Source of the DNA: Mesorhizobium sp. STM 4661
Lineage (GTDB): Bacteria; Pseudomonadota; Alphaproteobacteria; Rhizobiales; Rhizobiaceae
Length of the DNA stretch: 64,000 nucleotides
Direction: 5' to 3'
Assembly: GCF_000359125.1 (NCBI RefSeq)
Contig: NZ_CAAF010000065.1
Location: 101,188 to 165,187 of the forward strand
Below the pieces are notes generated by a model that did no database searches, was not told where the DNA came from, and saw only the letters and a list, made by a program, of their open reading frames with translations. This document shows, one piece after another, positions 17,268 through 25,946 of the stretch; position 1 is the first letter of the stretch, and every line of letters begins with the position of its first letter. The translations under genes were made by a program, and so were the position numbers.

Positions 17268-17654
17268 TCAAGTGTTGACGCCGAGCTCCACCAGCCGCTC
17301 GACACAGGATTCCTCGGCCTGGTCAAGCTCGGCCAGCGTCTCCTCGAGGTCGCGGCGCTTCTGCCTGAGATCCTCGCGCTTTTCCTCGATGCGCTTGATC
17401 ATCAGCTTGAGCTGGCCGACCTCGCCGGGCGGCTCCTTGTACATCTGGATGATTTCGCGGATCTCGTTGATCGAGAAGCCGAGCCTTTTGCCGCGCATGA
17501 TCTGGCGGATGAGGTGCCGGTCGGATGGGCGGAACAGCCGCGTGCGGCCGCGCCGTACCGGCTGCACCAGCCCTTCGTCCTCGTAGAAACGCAAGGTCCG
17601 CGTCGACACCTCGAATTCGCGGGTCAGTTCGGTGATCGAATAATATTCCCGCAT
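17268..17654 (-). CDS. MerR family transcriptional regulator
   Basis: A 128-aa regulator. The N-terminal winged helix begins YSITELTREFEVSTRTLRFY and continues with EDEGLVQP and a wing of basic residues (RRGRTRLF). A coiled coil spans about residues 75-118 (heptad-like Leu/Lys/Glu). There is a single Cys near the C-terminus, so a classical metal site is not obvious. The style fits the LiuR-like group that senses acyl-CoA intermediates or redox signals. ATG 17654 has GGGAGAGG immediately upstream; an in-frame ATG at 17669 is less well placed. It is convergent with the methyltransferase gene. Confidence 0.88.
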   Translation of the reverse strand: MREYYSITELTREFEVSTRTLRFYEDEGLVQPVRRGRTRLFRPSDRHLIRQIMRGKRLGFSINEIREIIQMYKEPPGEVGQLKLMIKRIEEKREDLRQKRRDLEETLAELDQAEESCVERLVELGVNT

Positions 17655-17795
17655 TGCCTCTCCCGACACCGGAGCCTCGGGCGGTCACCGTCATGCGGCG
17701 TCGCCTTCCCTCCGATCAAAGCCCATCATGCCGGAATCGGCATGCAACCCGACTGAACCTCACACGACATTTACGTAAAAGTCAATTGAACCGCC

Positions 17796-19220
17796 TTATC
17801 CGGCTCCCGCTCCCAGATGCAGCCACCATGTGGCAAGGCTGAGGAAGGCGAGGAAACCGATGACGTCGGTAATCATCGTCGTGAAGATCGATGACGAAAT
17901 CGCCGGATCGGCGCCGAGCTTGTCGAGGAACAGCGGAATAAGGATCCCGCCGAGTGCCGCGGCCAGCATGTTGACGATCATCGCCGCGGCAATGACGAGA
18001 CCAAGATCGGGATTGTGGAACCAGAGGCCGGCGACCAGCCCGAGGATCGTCGCAATGATCGCGCCATTCAGCATGCCGACCATAACCTCGCGGCGAATGA
18101 CGCGGCCGGCATTGTAGATATCGAGGTCGCGTGTGGCGAGCGCGCGCACGGTCACCGTCATCGTCTGCGTGCCGGCATTGCCGCCCAGCGAGGCGACGAT
18201 CGGCATCAGTGCGGCAAGTGCCACCATTTCCTCGATCGTCGCACCGAACATGCTGATCACCGAGGCCGAGATGAAGGCCGTACCGAGATTGACCAGCAGC
18301 CACGGCACGCGCGAGCGCGATGTCGCAGCAACTGTGTCGGACAGTTCTTCGTCGCCGACGCCGCCCATGCGCAACAGGTCTTCCTCGGCTTCCTGCTGGA
18401 TGACGTCGACCACATCGTCGATGGTCAGCACGCCGACCAGGCGCTCGTTCTCGTCGACGACGGCGGCGGAGAGAAGGTCGTATTGTTCGAATTCCCGCGC
18501 CGCCTCTTCCTGGTCCATGGTCGCCGGAATGGCGTGCCGCGTCTCATGCATGACCTCTTCGACCTTGACCGAGCGCTTGGTGCGCAGGATCTGGTCGAGA
18601 TCGATGGCGCCGAGCAGCTTGAAGCTCGGATCGATGACGAAGATCTGGCTGAAGCGATCGGGAAGGTCCTGGTCCTCGCGCATGTAGTCGATGGTCTGGC
18701 CGATGGTCCAGAACGGCGGCACCGCGACGAACTCCGTCTGCATGCGGCGGCCGGCGGTCTCTTCGGGATAGTCGAGCGAACGGCGCAGCCTGATCCGCTC
18801 GGTGAACGGCAGTTGCGACAGGATCTCGTCCTGGTCTTCCTTTTCGAGGTCCTCGAGAATGTAGACGGCGTCGTCTGAATCGAGTTCCTGCACCGCCTGC
18901 GCGATCTGCTCGTTGGGCAGATTGTCGACGATCTCCATGCGGATCGCCTCGTCGACCTCGGTCAGCGCGGAAAAATCGAAGTCGGCGCCCAGGAGTTCGA
19001 CCAGCGCGCGGCGCTGCTCGGGATGCAGCGCCTCAAGCAGGTCGCCCAGTTCCGACTGGTGCAGGTCGTCGGCTTCGCGCTTCAGCGTCAGCGTGTCGCG
19101 ATCGGCGATCGCGGCACCGATCTGCGCCAGAAACGACGACAGGACGGCGCCGTCCTCGCCATAGATATCGGCGTGACCGTCCTCAGCGGCTCTGGTGTTC
19201 TGTTCGTCCTGGCCTTCCAC
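17796..19220 (-). CDS. Magnesium transporter MgtE
   Basis: A 474-aa MgtE-family Mg2+ channel. The cytosolic N domain (residues about 30-140) is followed by paired CBS domains (about 150-270) with acidic residues expected to bind Mg2+ and hold the gate shut. Five membrane helices follow, including the pore signature LGGNAGTQT. Length and order match MgtE. No M-box or other Mg2+ riboswitch was recognised in the 350 bp upstream. Confidence 0.93.
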   Translation of the reverse strand: MEGQDEQNTRAAEDGHADIYGEDGAVLSSFLAQIGAAIADRDTLTLKREADDLHQSELGDLLEALHPEQRRALVELLGADFDFSALTEVDEAIRMEIVDNLPNEQIAQAVQELDSDDAVYILEDLEKEDQDEILSQLPFTERIRLRRSLDYPEETAGRRMQTEFVAVPPFWTIGQTIDYMREDQDLPDRFSQIFVIDPSFKLLGAIDLDQILRTKRSVKVEEVMHETRHAIPATMDQEEAAREFEQYDLLSAAVVDENERLVGVLTIDDVVDVIQQEAEEDLLRMGGVGDEELSDTVAATSRSRVPWLLVNLGTAFISASVISMFGATIEEMVALAALMPIVASLGGNAGTQTMTVTVRALATRDLDIYNAGRVIRREVMVGMLNGAIIATILGLVAGLWFHNPDLGLVIAAAMIVNMLAAALGGILIPLFLDKLGADPAISSSIFTTMITDVIGFLAFLSLATWWLHLGAGAG

Positions 19221-19577
19221 CAGCGCCTCCCGCCATCAGCATTCCGGAAAAGGTGCCTGTCAGGTCTAGACCATGATCCCGAAAAGTGGAAACCGGTTTT
19301 GGGAAAATCCGATGCCAAACACAAGATAGAGCGGCGGTGAGATTCGGCACGAGAGCCGGCCCGCGCAACGCACGGAATATCAAACGAAATGCGCCCTGCC
19401 CTGCCGTGCGCGAAGGCCGATGTGACTTGGATTGCCGGGCGGGAGGAAGGTGACCTCGGCACCAAGATAAAACCACGATTGCGCAACAAAACTTAACACC
19501 ACTTCACGCATGCGGCCACTTTCCTCTGAAATGGTGAGAGCATCGGGGGCTTATCGCCTCGCTATACTGGAGCGCGC
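19221..19577. other. Intergenic region between mgtE and the MipA gene
   Basis: Divergent promoter region of 357 bp. It holds an imperfect repeat at 19269-19316 and is otherwise unassigned. A TATACT hexamer at 19563-19568 lies too close to the MipA start to be a normal -10. No further gene is seen. Confidence 0.5.
19269..19316. repeat. Rhizobial intergenic repeat (GATCCCGAAAAGTGG type)
   Basis: An imperfect palindrome containing CCGAAAAGTGGAAACCGG and its mirror TTTTGGGAAAAT. Elements of this wording are widespread between genes in Rhizobiales; a partial relative lies near 15570-15600 here. Confidence 0.65.
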
Positions 19578-20438
19578 ATGTTTGCCAAAATGGACTGTGG
19601 AATATTTGCCGGCCGGGCATCCCTTGCAGCGATGGCCATCCTGTTTTCAACGCATCCGGGAATAGCACTTGCCGCCGACGCCATTGCGGTGAATTCGGAC
19701 GATTTCACCCTGCCGCCGCCCGAACCTTCCCGTTTCGCGCGCTTCGAGCAAAAACTGTCCGACTGGCATGTCGTCTTGGGCGGCGGCGCGATCGTCGTCC
19801 CGGAATATGAGGGCAGCGACAAGTTCAAGATCATGCCGGTGCCCTTTGTCACGGCGACATTCCTCGACGTGGTGACGATCGACCCGACAGGCGCCAACAT
19901 CGCCATCTATAAGCAAGACCGGTTCGAATTCAGCGCGCGGCTTGGTTATGAAATGGGCCGCAAGGAAGACGACTCCGATCACCTGCGTGGGTTGGGGGAT
20001 GTCGACATGGGCGCAACCGTCGGCGCGAAGGCCGCGGTGAATTTCGGCCCGGCTCAAATCTTCGCGCAATTGGACAAGACCATCGGCGGCAGCGACGGCA
20101 TGGTGGGCAGGATTGGGGTCGAGGTCAACCAGCCCTTGTCGCAATCATTGATGATCGGCGCCAGCGCTTCCGCCGTGTTCGCCGACGAAAATCATATGCA
20201 GGCGTATTTCGGCGTCACGCCGGAACAATCGGCTCGCTCTGGGCTGGCGCGCTACGATGCCGGCGCCGGGCTGAAGCGCGCCGATTTTTCGATCTCCGCC
20301 ACATATATGCTCAACCAGAACTGGATGGTGCGCGGCGAAGCGGGGGTGGGCGTTCTCGTGGGTGACGCCGCGGACAGCCCGATCGTCGTCGAAAAAGTGC
20401 AGCCGTCAGGAATGCTCCTCGTCGGATATCGGTTCTGA
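19578..20438 (+). CDS. MipA/OmpV family outer-membrane protein
   Basis: A 286-aa protein with a signal peptide ending at GIALA before ADAIAV, then a beta-rich sequence with alternating hydrophobic residues and a C-terminal aromatic residue (VGYRF), as in outer-membrane beta-barrels of the MipA/OmpV family. The region GGGAIVVPEYEGSDKFKIMPVP is a family signature. GGAG is placed 7 bp before the ATG. It is followed by a two-component system that may control it. MipA in E. coli scaffolds murein enzymes; here a porin or stress role is equally possible. Confidence 0.85.
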   Translation: MFAKMDCGIFAGRASLAAMAILFSTHPGIALAADAIAVNSDDFTLPPPEPSRFARFEQKLSDWHVVLGGGAIVVPEYEGSDKFKIMPVPFVTATFLDVVTIDPTGANIAIYKQDRFEFSARLGYEMGRKEDDSDHLRGLGDVDMGATVGAKAAVNFGPAQIFAQLDKTIGGSDGMVGRIGVEVNQPLSQSLMIGASASAVFADENHMQAYFGVTPEQSARSGLARYDAGAGLKRADFSISATYMLNQNWMVRGEAGVGVLVGDAADSPIVVEKVQPSGMLLVGYRF

Positions 20439-20463
20439 CGCCCACACAGGTACCGGTCAGGCA

Positions 20464-21234
20464 ATGGCAAATGTCGCACGGCAAAGGCACCAAAGCGAGA
20501 TGGCCGCCGAATCCAAATCGGCAAGGCAAGGTTCGCGTATCCTCATTGTCGAAGACGACGCCGAGATCGCGCGCATGCTGGGCGAGACACTCACCGAAAA
20601 CGGCATGATCGTGGAAATAGCCGAGAATGGCGTCCGGATGAATGCCGCGCTTCGCAGCCAGAAATTCGATCTCATTGTGCTCGATGTCATGCTGCCTGGT
20701 GAAAGCGGCCTCAACATCTGCCGCCGTCTTCGCGCGGAAACGAATGTTCCGATCCTGATGCTGACCGCGCTTGGCGAGGAAATCGACCGTATCTTCGGAT
20801 TGGAGATCGGCGCGGACGACTACGTGACGAAACCGTTCAGCGCGCGCGAACTGACGGCCAGGATACGGGCGCTGCTGCGCCGCACCGCCTACGCTCCCGA
20901 CGAGCGGGATTGGTCGAGGGTGCTTCTCTTCAACGGCTGGCGCCTCGACCCCATCCGTCGGCAATTGCATGATCCGAGCAATGCGCGGGTCTCGACCACG
21001 ACACATGAATTCGACCTGCTGCTCGCGTTCTGCCGTAACGCAGGCCGGGTTCTGTCGCGCGAGGAGCTTCTCGGCGTAACTCATGCCGGGCTCGCCGGCC
21101 CGATCGAACGAAGCGTCGATGTCCATGTCAGCCGTATTCGCCAGAAGATCGAAAAGGATGCGCGCGATCCGGTGCTTCTCAAGACTGTTCGGCTGGGCGG
21201 CTACATCTTCACCGCGACAGTGGAGGAAGCATGA
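20464..21234 (+). CDS. OmpR-family response regulator
   Basis: A 256-aa two-component regulator. The receiver domain starts RILIVEDDAEIARM, has the phosphoacceptor aspartate in IVLDVMLPGE (D74), a conserved threonine in LMLTALGEE, and a lysine in YVTKPFSARE. A C-terminal winged helix follows, with HEFDLLLAFC and the RSVDVHVSRIRQKIE recognition region. ATG 20464 is used; an in-frame ATG at 20500 is a credible alternative. The stop overlaps the start of the sensor kinase gene. Confidence 0.92.
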   Translation: MANVARQRHQSEMAAESKSARQGSRILIVEDDAEIARMLGETLTENGMIVEIAENGVRMNAALRSQKFDLIVLDVMLPGESGLNICRRLRAETNVPILMLTALGEEIDRIFGLEIGADDYVTKPFSARELTARIRALLRRTAYAPDERDWSRVLLFNGWRLDPIRRQLHDPSNARVSTTTHEFDLLLAFCRNAGRVLSREELLGVTHAGLAGPIERSVDVHVSRIRQKIEKDARDPVLLKTVRLGGYIFTATVEEA

Positions 21235-22556
21235 GGAATTTCATCCGCCGCAGCCTGCCGCAGTCAGTGCGCGGGCAGCTCACGGCGATCATTCTCGTCG
21301 CGGTGTTTGTGATCATGTCCACCGGATCGGTCATCGAAAGTTTTACGAGGAATATCGACCTGCCGGCTATCGACGACAGTGTCGTACGAGCCAGCGTGGT
21401 TGCCGGCTTGTTGCGCGACGCACCGGCGGAGGCTCGCGACGCGATCCTGGCGGCGACGGCTCGTACGGGCCTGGATTTCAAGATACTTTCGAAGGAACGG
21501 ATCGACAGTATTCCATATTCCTATGTGCAGTGGCGAAACATCGAATGGCTTATCGGGTTCGAAGACAGGCCGATTGACGGGCGGTGGCTGACTGTCGATG
21601 GCCAATCCGCGTTTGTCATCGGCCTGGATCGGCAGACCATCCTGGCTCACTTCGGAGTACCCGATACCTTACTGACGTCAGATCTCGTCCGCTCCTTGTT
21701 CTACAAGTTCATGGCTTTCATCGCCTTGCCCACGCTGATCTGGCTCTTTGCGGTATGGACCGTAACGGACCCGTTGAAACGCATCTCGACGGCCGTCGGG
21801 TCGGCCGAGATCGAGAATGGCGACGAGCTCTTCGTCGAACGCGGTTCCATCGAGATGATTGGCCTGGCGCGGGCGCTGAACCGGATGAGAACACGTATCC
21901 GGACGATGATCGAAAACCGCACCCGCATGCTGCGCAGCGTCAGCCACGATCTGCGCACGCCTTTAACGCGGCTGCGGCTTCGCACCGAGCGCATGGACGA
22001 CAACGCCACCCGCACCGCGATGCTGTCCGATATTCAGCATATCGAAGATCTGATCAACGAGACATTGACCTATCTGCGCAACGACGTTTCGACGGAGAAG
22101 TTGCAACGCGCCGACATTGCCAGCGTGCTGCAAACCGTCTGCGCCGAATTCTCCGACGTCGGGTTTTCGGTCTCGTATTCCGGACCGGACCGGCTTCTCG
22201 GCTGGTGCAAACCCAATGCGCTGGCGCGTGCGATTACCAATCTCTGCGACAATGGGGTCAAATTCGCCAGCCATGTCACCGTCGCATTGACGCAGACCGA
22301 CACGGTGGCGCGCATCGCGGTCGGCGACGATGGTCCGGGGATTCCAGTGGCGGCGCGCACCGATGTCTTCGAACCCTTCTTCAAGGAGGACACGTCACGC
22401 GGCATTGCGTCAAAGCATGGCTTCGGCCTGGGCCTCTCGATCGTCGCGGACATCATCCAGGGCCATGGCGGCAAGATCGAATTGCAAGACAACCGGCCAA
22501 GCGGGCTCGTCGTTACCGTCGACCTGCCGAACGGACCAGGCGTCCAGCCATCATAA
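21231..22556 (+). CDS. Sensor histidine kinase (EnvZ/PfeS-like)
   Basis: A 441-aa inner-membrane kinase. Membrane helices lie at about residues 15-36 and 158-178 and flank a periplasmic sensor of about 120 residues. HAMP follows (TDPLKRISTAVGSAE), then the H-box SVSHDLRTPL (H239), an N-box NLCDNGVKF, and G-boxes DDGPGI and GFGLGLSIV. It is coupled to the response regulator by an ATGA overlap. Linkage to the MipA/OmpV gene suggests envelope sensing. Confidence 0.92.
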   Translation: MRNFIRRSLPQSVRGQLTAIILVAVFVIMSTGSVIESFTRNIDLPAIDDSVVRASVVAGLLRDAPAEARDAILAATARTGLDFKILSKERIDSIPYSYVQWRNIEWLIGFEDRPIDGRWLTVDGQSAFVIGLDRQTILAHFGVPDTLLTSDLVRSLFYKFMAFIALPTLIWLFAVWTVTDPLKRISTAVGSAEIENGDELFVERGSIEMIGLARALNRMRTRIRTMIENRTRMLRSVSHDLRTPLTRLRLRTERMDDNATRTAMLSDIQHIEDLINETLTYLRNDVSTEKLQRADIASVLQTVCAEFSDVGFSVSYSGPDRLLGWCKPNALARAITNLCDNGVKFASHVTVALTQTDTVARIAVGDDGPGIPVAARTDVFEPFFKEDTSRGIASKHGFGLGLSIVADIIQGHGGKIELQDNRPSGLVVTVDLPNGPGVQPS

Positions 22557-22735
22557 GACGGCTTGCACAGCACCCGCGCCTGACGAGCGCCATCGCGCGA
22601 GAATGGCCGAAACGCTGGCGCGGACAAAGAAGGCCGCGTGAACACGACGGTCCTCCTACGCCAAGGCTTCGGAGGACACTCCTTCGTCTAACGGCCTTCA
22701 GGTGGCCTGCCACCCGAAGCTCGAAGAGCGAAGGG

Positions 22736-22820
22736 TGGTGCGGTCGAGAAGACTCGAACTTCCACGGGTTGCCCCACAGCGACCTCAACGCTGCGCGTCT
22801 ACCAATTCCGCCACGACCGC
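22736..22820 (-). tRNA. tRNA-Leu (anticodon GAG)
   Basis: Read on the minus strand, the acceptor stem is GCGGTCG paired with CGACCGC, the anticodon arm is CAGCG-TTGAGGT-CGCTG with anticodon GAG, a long class II variable arm (TGGGGCAACCCG) is present, and the T arm contains GTTCGAGTC. The 3' CCA is encoded. The length is 85 nt including CCA. It decodes CUC and CUU leucine codons. Confidence 0.97.
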
Positions 22821-22989
22821 ACGTGGTAGGAGCCGGAACGAACCGGCTCGCGGCGTGTAGCAAATCGTTTCCAGCGAAACAAGGGCGCGTCGCGCAATAA
22901 TCGCCCGGGAATTGGCACATCGGTCGAGAAGGCTGAAACGCGCTCCGAACTGGACGTTTCGGCCGATTGCGGCCATATGAGGGGCGAAT

Positions 22990-23034
22990 GCATGTCGCCC
23001 AAAAGTGCAAGGCGGTTTTGGGACGACGACATGC
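22990..23034. repeat. GCATGTCG-type inverted repeat, copy 1
   Basis: Arms GCATGTCG and CGACATGC flank an inner CCCAAAAGTG and GTTTTGGG pair. The same element occurs at 30083-30127 in opposite orientation and, degraded, at 25119-25156. This copy lies just upstream of lipB. Confidence 0.85.
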
Positions 23035-23056
23035 ACAAACAAAAAACGACCACGCC

Positions 23057-23800
23057 ATGACAGAACGCAGCCAGATCGCCACGTCATTCCTTCCCCTGCC
23101 CGGTTCGGCGCCGGTCGAATGGCGGATCGAACCTGGCCTTACCGCCTATCTCGACGCGCTTCGGTTCATGGAGGCTCGTGCTGAAGCGATCAGAAGTGGT
23201 GCTGCCGGCGAGATGGTCTGGCTGGTCGAGCATCCGCCGCTCTACACAGCCGGCACCAGCGCCCATGTCGAGGATCTGATCGAGCCGGACCGTTTCCCGG
23301 TATTCGCGGCCGGACGTGGCGGCGAATACACCTATCACGGGCCGGGCCAGCGGGTCGCCTATGTGATGCTCGACCTCAAACGCCGGCGCGAGGACGTCCG
23401 CGCCTTCGTCGCGGCGCTCGAACAATGGATCATCGGCACGCTCGCTGCCTTCGATGTGCGTGGCGAACGCCGCGAGGACCGCGTCGGCGTTTGGGTGGTG
23501 CGGCCGGATCGCCCCGCCTTATCGGACGGCTCGCCCGCCGAGGACAAGATCGCCGCCATCGGCATCAGGTTGCGGCGCTGGGTGAGCTTTCACGGCATCG
23601 CCATCAATGTCGAGCCGGATCTCGGCCATTTCAGCGGCATCGTGCCGTGCGGCGTCGCGGATCACGGCGTCACCAGCCTCGTCGATCTCGGCCTTCCCGT
23701 AACAATGGCCGATCTTGACCTGGCGCTGAGATCGGCTTTCGAGAATGTGTTCGGCCCGGCCGCGCCTTTGCCGGTCGAGGCGGCTCGCAAGGCCGGCTGA
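23057..23800 (+). CDS. Lipoyl(octanoyl) transferase LipB
   Basis: A 247-aa octanoyltransferase that moves octanoyl groups from acyl carrier protein to lipoyl domains, the first step of endogenous lipoate synthesis. Family motifs are EHPPLYTAGTSA near residues 55-66, RGGEYTYHGPGQRVAY near 84-99, a lysine in KIAAIGIRLRRWVSFHGIAIN, and the catalytic cysteine in GIVPCGVADHGVTS. ATG 23057 begins the recognisable protein; the reading frame extends to 22967 through the upstream repeat and is not favoured. Confidence 0.93.
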   Translation: MTERSQIATSFLPLPGSAPVEWRIEPGLTAYLDALRFMEARAEAIRSGAAGEMVWLVEHPPLYTAGTSAHVEDLIEPDRFPVFAAGRGGEYTYHGPGQRVAYVMLDLKRRREDVRAFVAALEQWIIGTLAAFDVRGERREDRVGVWVVRPDRPALSDGSPAEDKIAAIGIRLRRWVSFHGIAINVEPDLGHFSGIVPCGVADHGVTSLVDLGLPVTMADLDLALRSAFENVFGPAAPLPVEAARKAG

Positions 23801-23830
23801 ATACTTAGCTGGATTGGGGTGTTTTGAGGT

Positions 23831-25096
23831 TCAGGTCAGGCCCCAGCCGAGAAGCCGGTCGGATGCCCACAGAACCCCATAGCCATGGATGGCGAACACC
23901 GCCAGCAGCGCGCCGGCCATGACAAAGCAATCGAAGGTGCGGATCGGCTTCAACTCATGACGCGGTTTCACCGCGCTGCCCATCGTCAGCAGGCTGAGGA
24001 TGGCAAAGACAGCCCCTGCTACCAACAGGAAGCCGTGCGAGAAGCCGGCCCGCCAGCCAAGCGCCAGGAAGGCGGAAAGCAGGACAAACGAAGCCAGCGC
24101 CAGTGCGATCGGACCGGGGCAGATCTGGCGCAGCACCTGGCCGCCATCGAATTTCCACACCGGCACCAGATTGGCGACGTTGAACAGCGCAGAGCAGCCG
24201 GCAAGCGTCGCCAGCAGTGCCGCGGCGAGCCGGTGTCCCTCTCCACTGGCAAGCGCGCTGGCAGCGATCAGCAATGGCACCAGGAAAGCCGAGAAGCCAG
24301 CGCCCATCAGCGCCACGAAAGCCACCTCGAAACGGCTGTCATAGGGTCGCCCGTCTATGGCGATGCCGCCGAGCAGCGGGATGAAGATCATCCGCGCCTT
24401 GCGATGGCCCATCAGCCGGAACGCCGCCATGTGCCCGAGCTCATGCAGGGCAACCACCGATGTCAGGATCGCGGCCAGCGCCAGGCCGCCAAGGTTCAAC
24501 CCGAAGAACGGCCACAGGATGAGTGCCGAAAGCACCGCGAAGCCTACCTGGCTGACCGGATGCTCGAACCAGCCGCCCTTGCGATAGCGACCGGTCCTGG
24601 CCCAGACATCCAGCTTGCCGAGTTCGCGGCGCATGGCGAAATAGCGAAAGACGGGAAAGGCGATGCCGCGATAGCGATCGGTCTGGCTGAGGACAACCCG
24701 CGTGAACTTGCCTTCGGCAACGAGTTCGGTGGTGGTGCGATAGTCCGCCCAGAAGGAGGCGTCGAGCGACGTGTCGTCGACGACCCGCATGGAAAACCGG
24801 CTCTCTTCCACGACATCCCTTAGCAGAACCTTGCGCTCGATGGGCTGGCCATCGCGCCCTTCCCAGGACAGGACGATACGGGCCGCGCCCTGATCGTCCA
24901 GCGCCTCGGCGGAAAGGATATCGCCCGACCAGCCGGCATCGCTTCCAAGCGGCCATAGCGCCTGCCAGAGGCGGCGCCGGTCCGCCGCCACCAGCCGGCT
25001 GAACCTGACCGTGCGCAAACCGAGCGGCACGCTCAGCAGCAGAAAGATCAGTCCGAGATTGCTGGCCACGAGAATGGCCGTGACGATGGGCGACAC
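23831..25096 (-). CDS. M50-type site-2 protease-like membrane protein
   Basis: A 421-aa protein with an N-terminal membrane anchor, a soluble domain of about 150 residues that resembles a START/SRPBCC-like fold, then several hydrophobic segments that carry a zinc metalloprotease core. The zinc motif is HELGH (H218, H222), with a third ligand in NLVPVWKFDGG (D317). This layout matches the M50 family, whose members cut substrates within the membrane. A separate beta-rich N-terminal part before the catalytic core is atypical. No regulatory target gene is adjacent. Confidence 0.78.
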   Translation of the reverse strand: MSPIVTAILVASNLGLIFLLLSVPLGLRTVRFSRLVAADRRRLWQALWPLGSDAGWSGDILSAEALDDQGAARIVLSWEGRDGQPIERKVLLRDVVEESRFSMRVVDDTSLDASFWADYRTTTELVAEGKFTRVVLSQTDRYRGIAFPVFRYFAMRRELGKLDVWARTGRYRKGGWFEHPVSQVGFAVLSALILWPFFGLNLGGLALAAILTSVVALHELGHMAAFRLMGHRKARMIFIPLLGGIAIDGRPYDSRFEVAFVALMGAGFSAFLVPLLIAASALASGEGHRLAAALLATLAGCSALFNVANLVPVWKFDGGQVLRQICPGPIALALASFVLLSAFLALGWRAGFSHGFLLVAGAVFAILSLLTMGSAVKPRHELKPIRTFDCFVMAGALLAVFAIHGYGVLWASDRLLGWGLT

Positions 25097-25118
25097 TTGG
25101 ATGTACTCCCGGTCCTAA

Positions 25119-25156
25119 TGCACGTCGCGCCAGCGGTTTGGGACAATGACATGCAT
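25119..25156. repeat. GCATGTCG-type inverted repeat, degraded copy
   Basis: TGCACGTCG at the left and TGACATGCA at the right, with CAGCGGTTTGGGACA between. It is an eroded relative of the repeats at 22990 and 30083 and lies upstream of the M50-like protease gene. Confidence 0.65.
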
Positions 25157-25338
25157 CAAAGCAAGGGGTACCCTAGTGCCATGGCGGCAAGAAAGGCTTA
25201 ACGGAACAGCGCCCTCCTGCCCGCCTTAAGTGTCGCATGAATCGTTCAAACGCGACGCGCATTTAGGGTCAATTGCGTATCAGACCGAAATCAAGCAATG
25301 TGGCGCATACCGTTGGATGGACGGTAGAGGCACGTAAG

Positions 25339-25656
25339 ATGATCATGCGCGTCTATCGCTGCACTGTCGTTGCGGGCAAGGAGGCGGAATTCAGGGAATT
25401 CGCTTTCACGAAGAGTCATCCATGGTTACGCGAGCAGAAGGGTCTCATCGCTTTCTATGCCGGGAAGCCGCTTCCCAATAGCGGTGACCGTACCCGTTGC
25501 ATGGTCCAGATTTGGGAAAGCATATCCGCGATCCAAGCCGTTATCGGCGACGATTGGCGCCAGCCGCTCAAACTGCCCGAGGAGGCCCGCGTCTTCATCG
25601 AGTCGGTAAGTGTCGAACACTATGAACTTGCAGACGAGTTCAGAGCCGAAGTCTGA
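25339..25656 (+). CDS. Antibiotic biosynthesis monooxygenase (ABM)-like protein
   Basis: A 105-aa small protein resembling the dimeric alpha+beta barrel (ABM/EthD) fold. It begins MIMRVYRCTVVAGKEAEF, contains HPWLREQKGLIAFYAGKP and ends with an acidic tail. No catalytic residues can be named. ATG 25339 or 25345 are both possible. It is convergent with the tiny SOS-associated ORF. The fold assignment is tentative. Confidence 0.6.
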   Translation: MIMRVYRCTVVAGKEAEFREFAFTKSHPWLREQKGLIAFYAGKPLPNSGDRTRCMVQIWESISAIQAVIGDDWRQPLKLPEEARVFIESVSVEHYELADEFRAEV

Positions 25657-25659
25657 CCC

Positions 25660-25746
25660 TCACATCGCTCCGATCCAGATCGCCATGGAAATGAGAAACG
25701 TACTCATGCACACAAGCGACACGACATCCTGAACAAGATCGGCCAT
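25660..25746 (-). CDS. 28-aa single-helix membrane peptide under LexA-type control (SidA-like candidate)
   Basis: A 28-codon ORF I translated directly. It begins MADLVQDVVSLV, has one hydrophobic helix through FLISMAIWIGA, and stops at TGA 25660. A strong ribosome site (CAGGAGAG) lies about 5 bp upstream. A promoter overlapped by tandem GTTC-N7-GTTC boxes precedes it at close range (25769-25803). Size, single membrane helix and SOS-type control recall the Caulobacter cell-division inhibitor SidA (29 aa) and, less closely, toxin peptides such as TisB. This similarity is of architecture; I did not align sequences. The alternative is a non-coding leader, but a matching RBS, start and hydrophobic pattern argue for translation. 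Confidence 0.72.
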   Translation of the reverse strand: MADLVQDVVSLVCMSTFLISMAIWIGAM

Positions 25747-25768
25747 AACTCTCTCCTGTTGTTGGTAT

Positions 25769-25794
25769 GTTCTAATTTTGTTCTAATTTTGTTC
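25769..25794. promoter_or_regulatory. Tandem alphaproteobacterial LexA boxes
   Basis: Three GTTC half-sites at 25769, 25780 and 25791 each separated by the same 7 bp (TAATTTT), giving two overlapping copies of the alphaproteobacterial LexA operator GTTC-N7-GTTC. The period of 11 bp places the half-sites on one face of the helix. The block covers the spacer, -10 and start region of the promoter at 25775-25803, the ideal place for a repressor. Confidence 0.85.
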
Positions 25795-25803
25795 GAGTGT
25801 CAA
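25775..25803 (-). promoter_or_regulatory. Sigma-70 promoter of the 28-aa ORF
   Basis: On the minus strand a perfect -35 TTGACA (25803-25798) is followed, after 17 bp, by CAAAAT (25780-25775) as the -10. The expected transcript start near 25768 leaves a leader of about 22 nt that carries the ribosome site. The LexA boxes lie between and over these elements. Confidence 0.75.
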
Positions 25804-25946
25804 CGACCACAAACCGGCGTGCCGCAAAATTTCGGGCGATCAAATCGGCAGGGTTAAGAAAAGGTTGAGACGGCGGATCGCCGCTCGTTCGTACCGGAAC
25901 GCATGTGGAAAATGCGGTAGGGCAGCAGGCTGACAGACAGTCGCCA

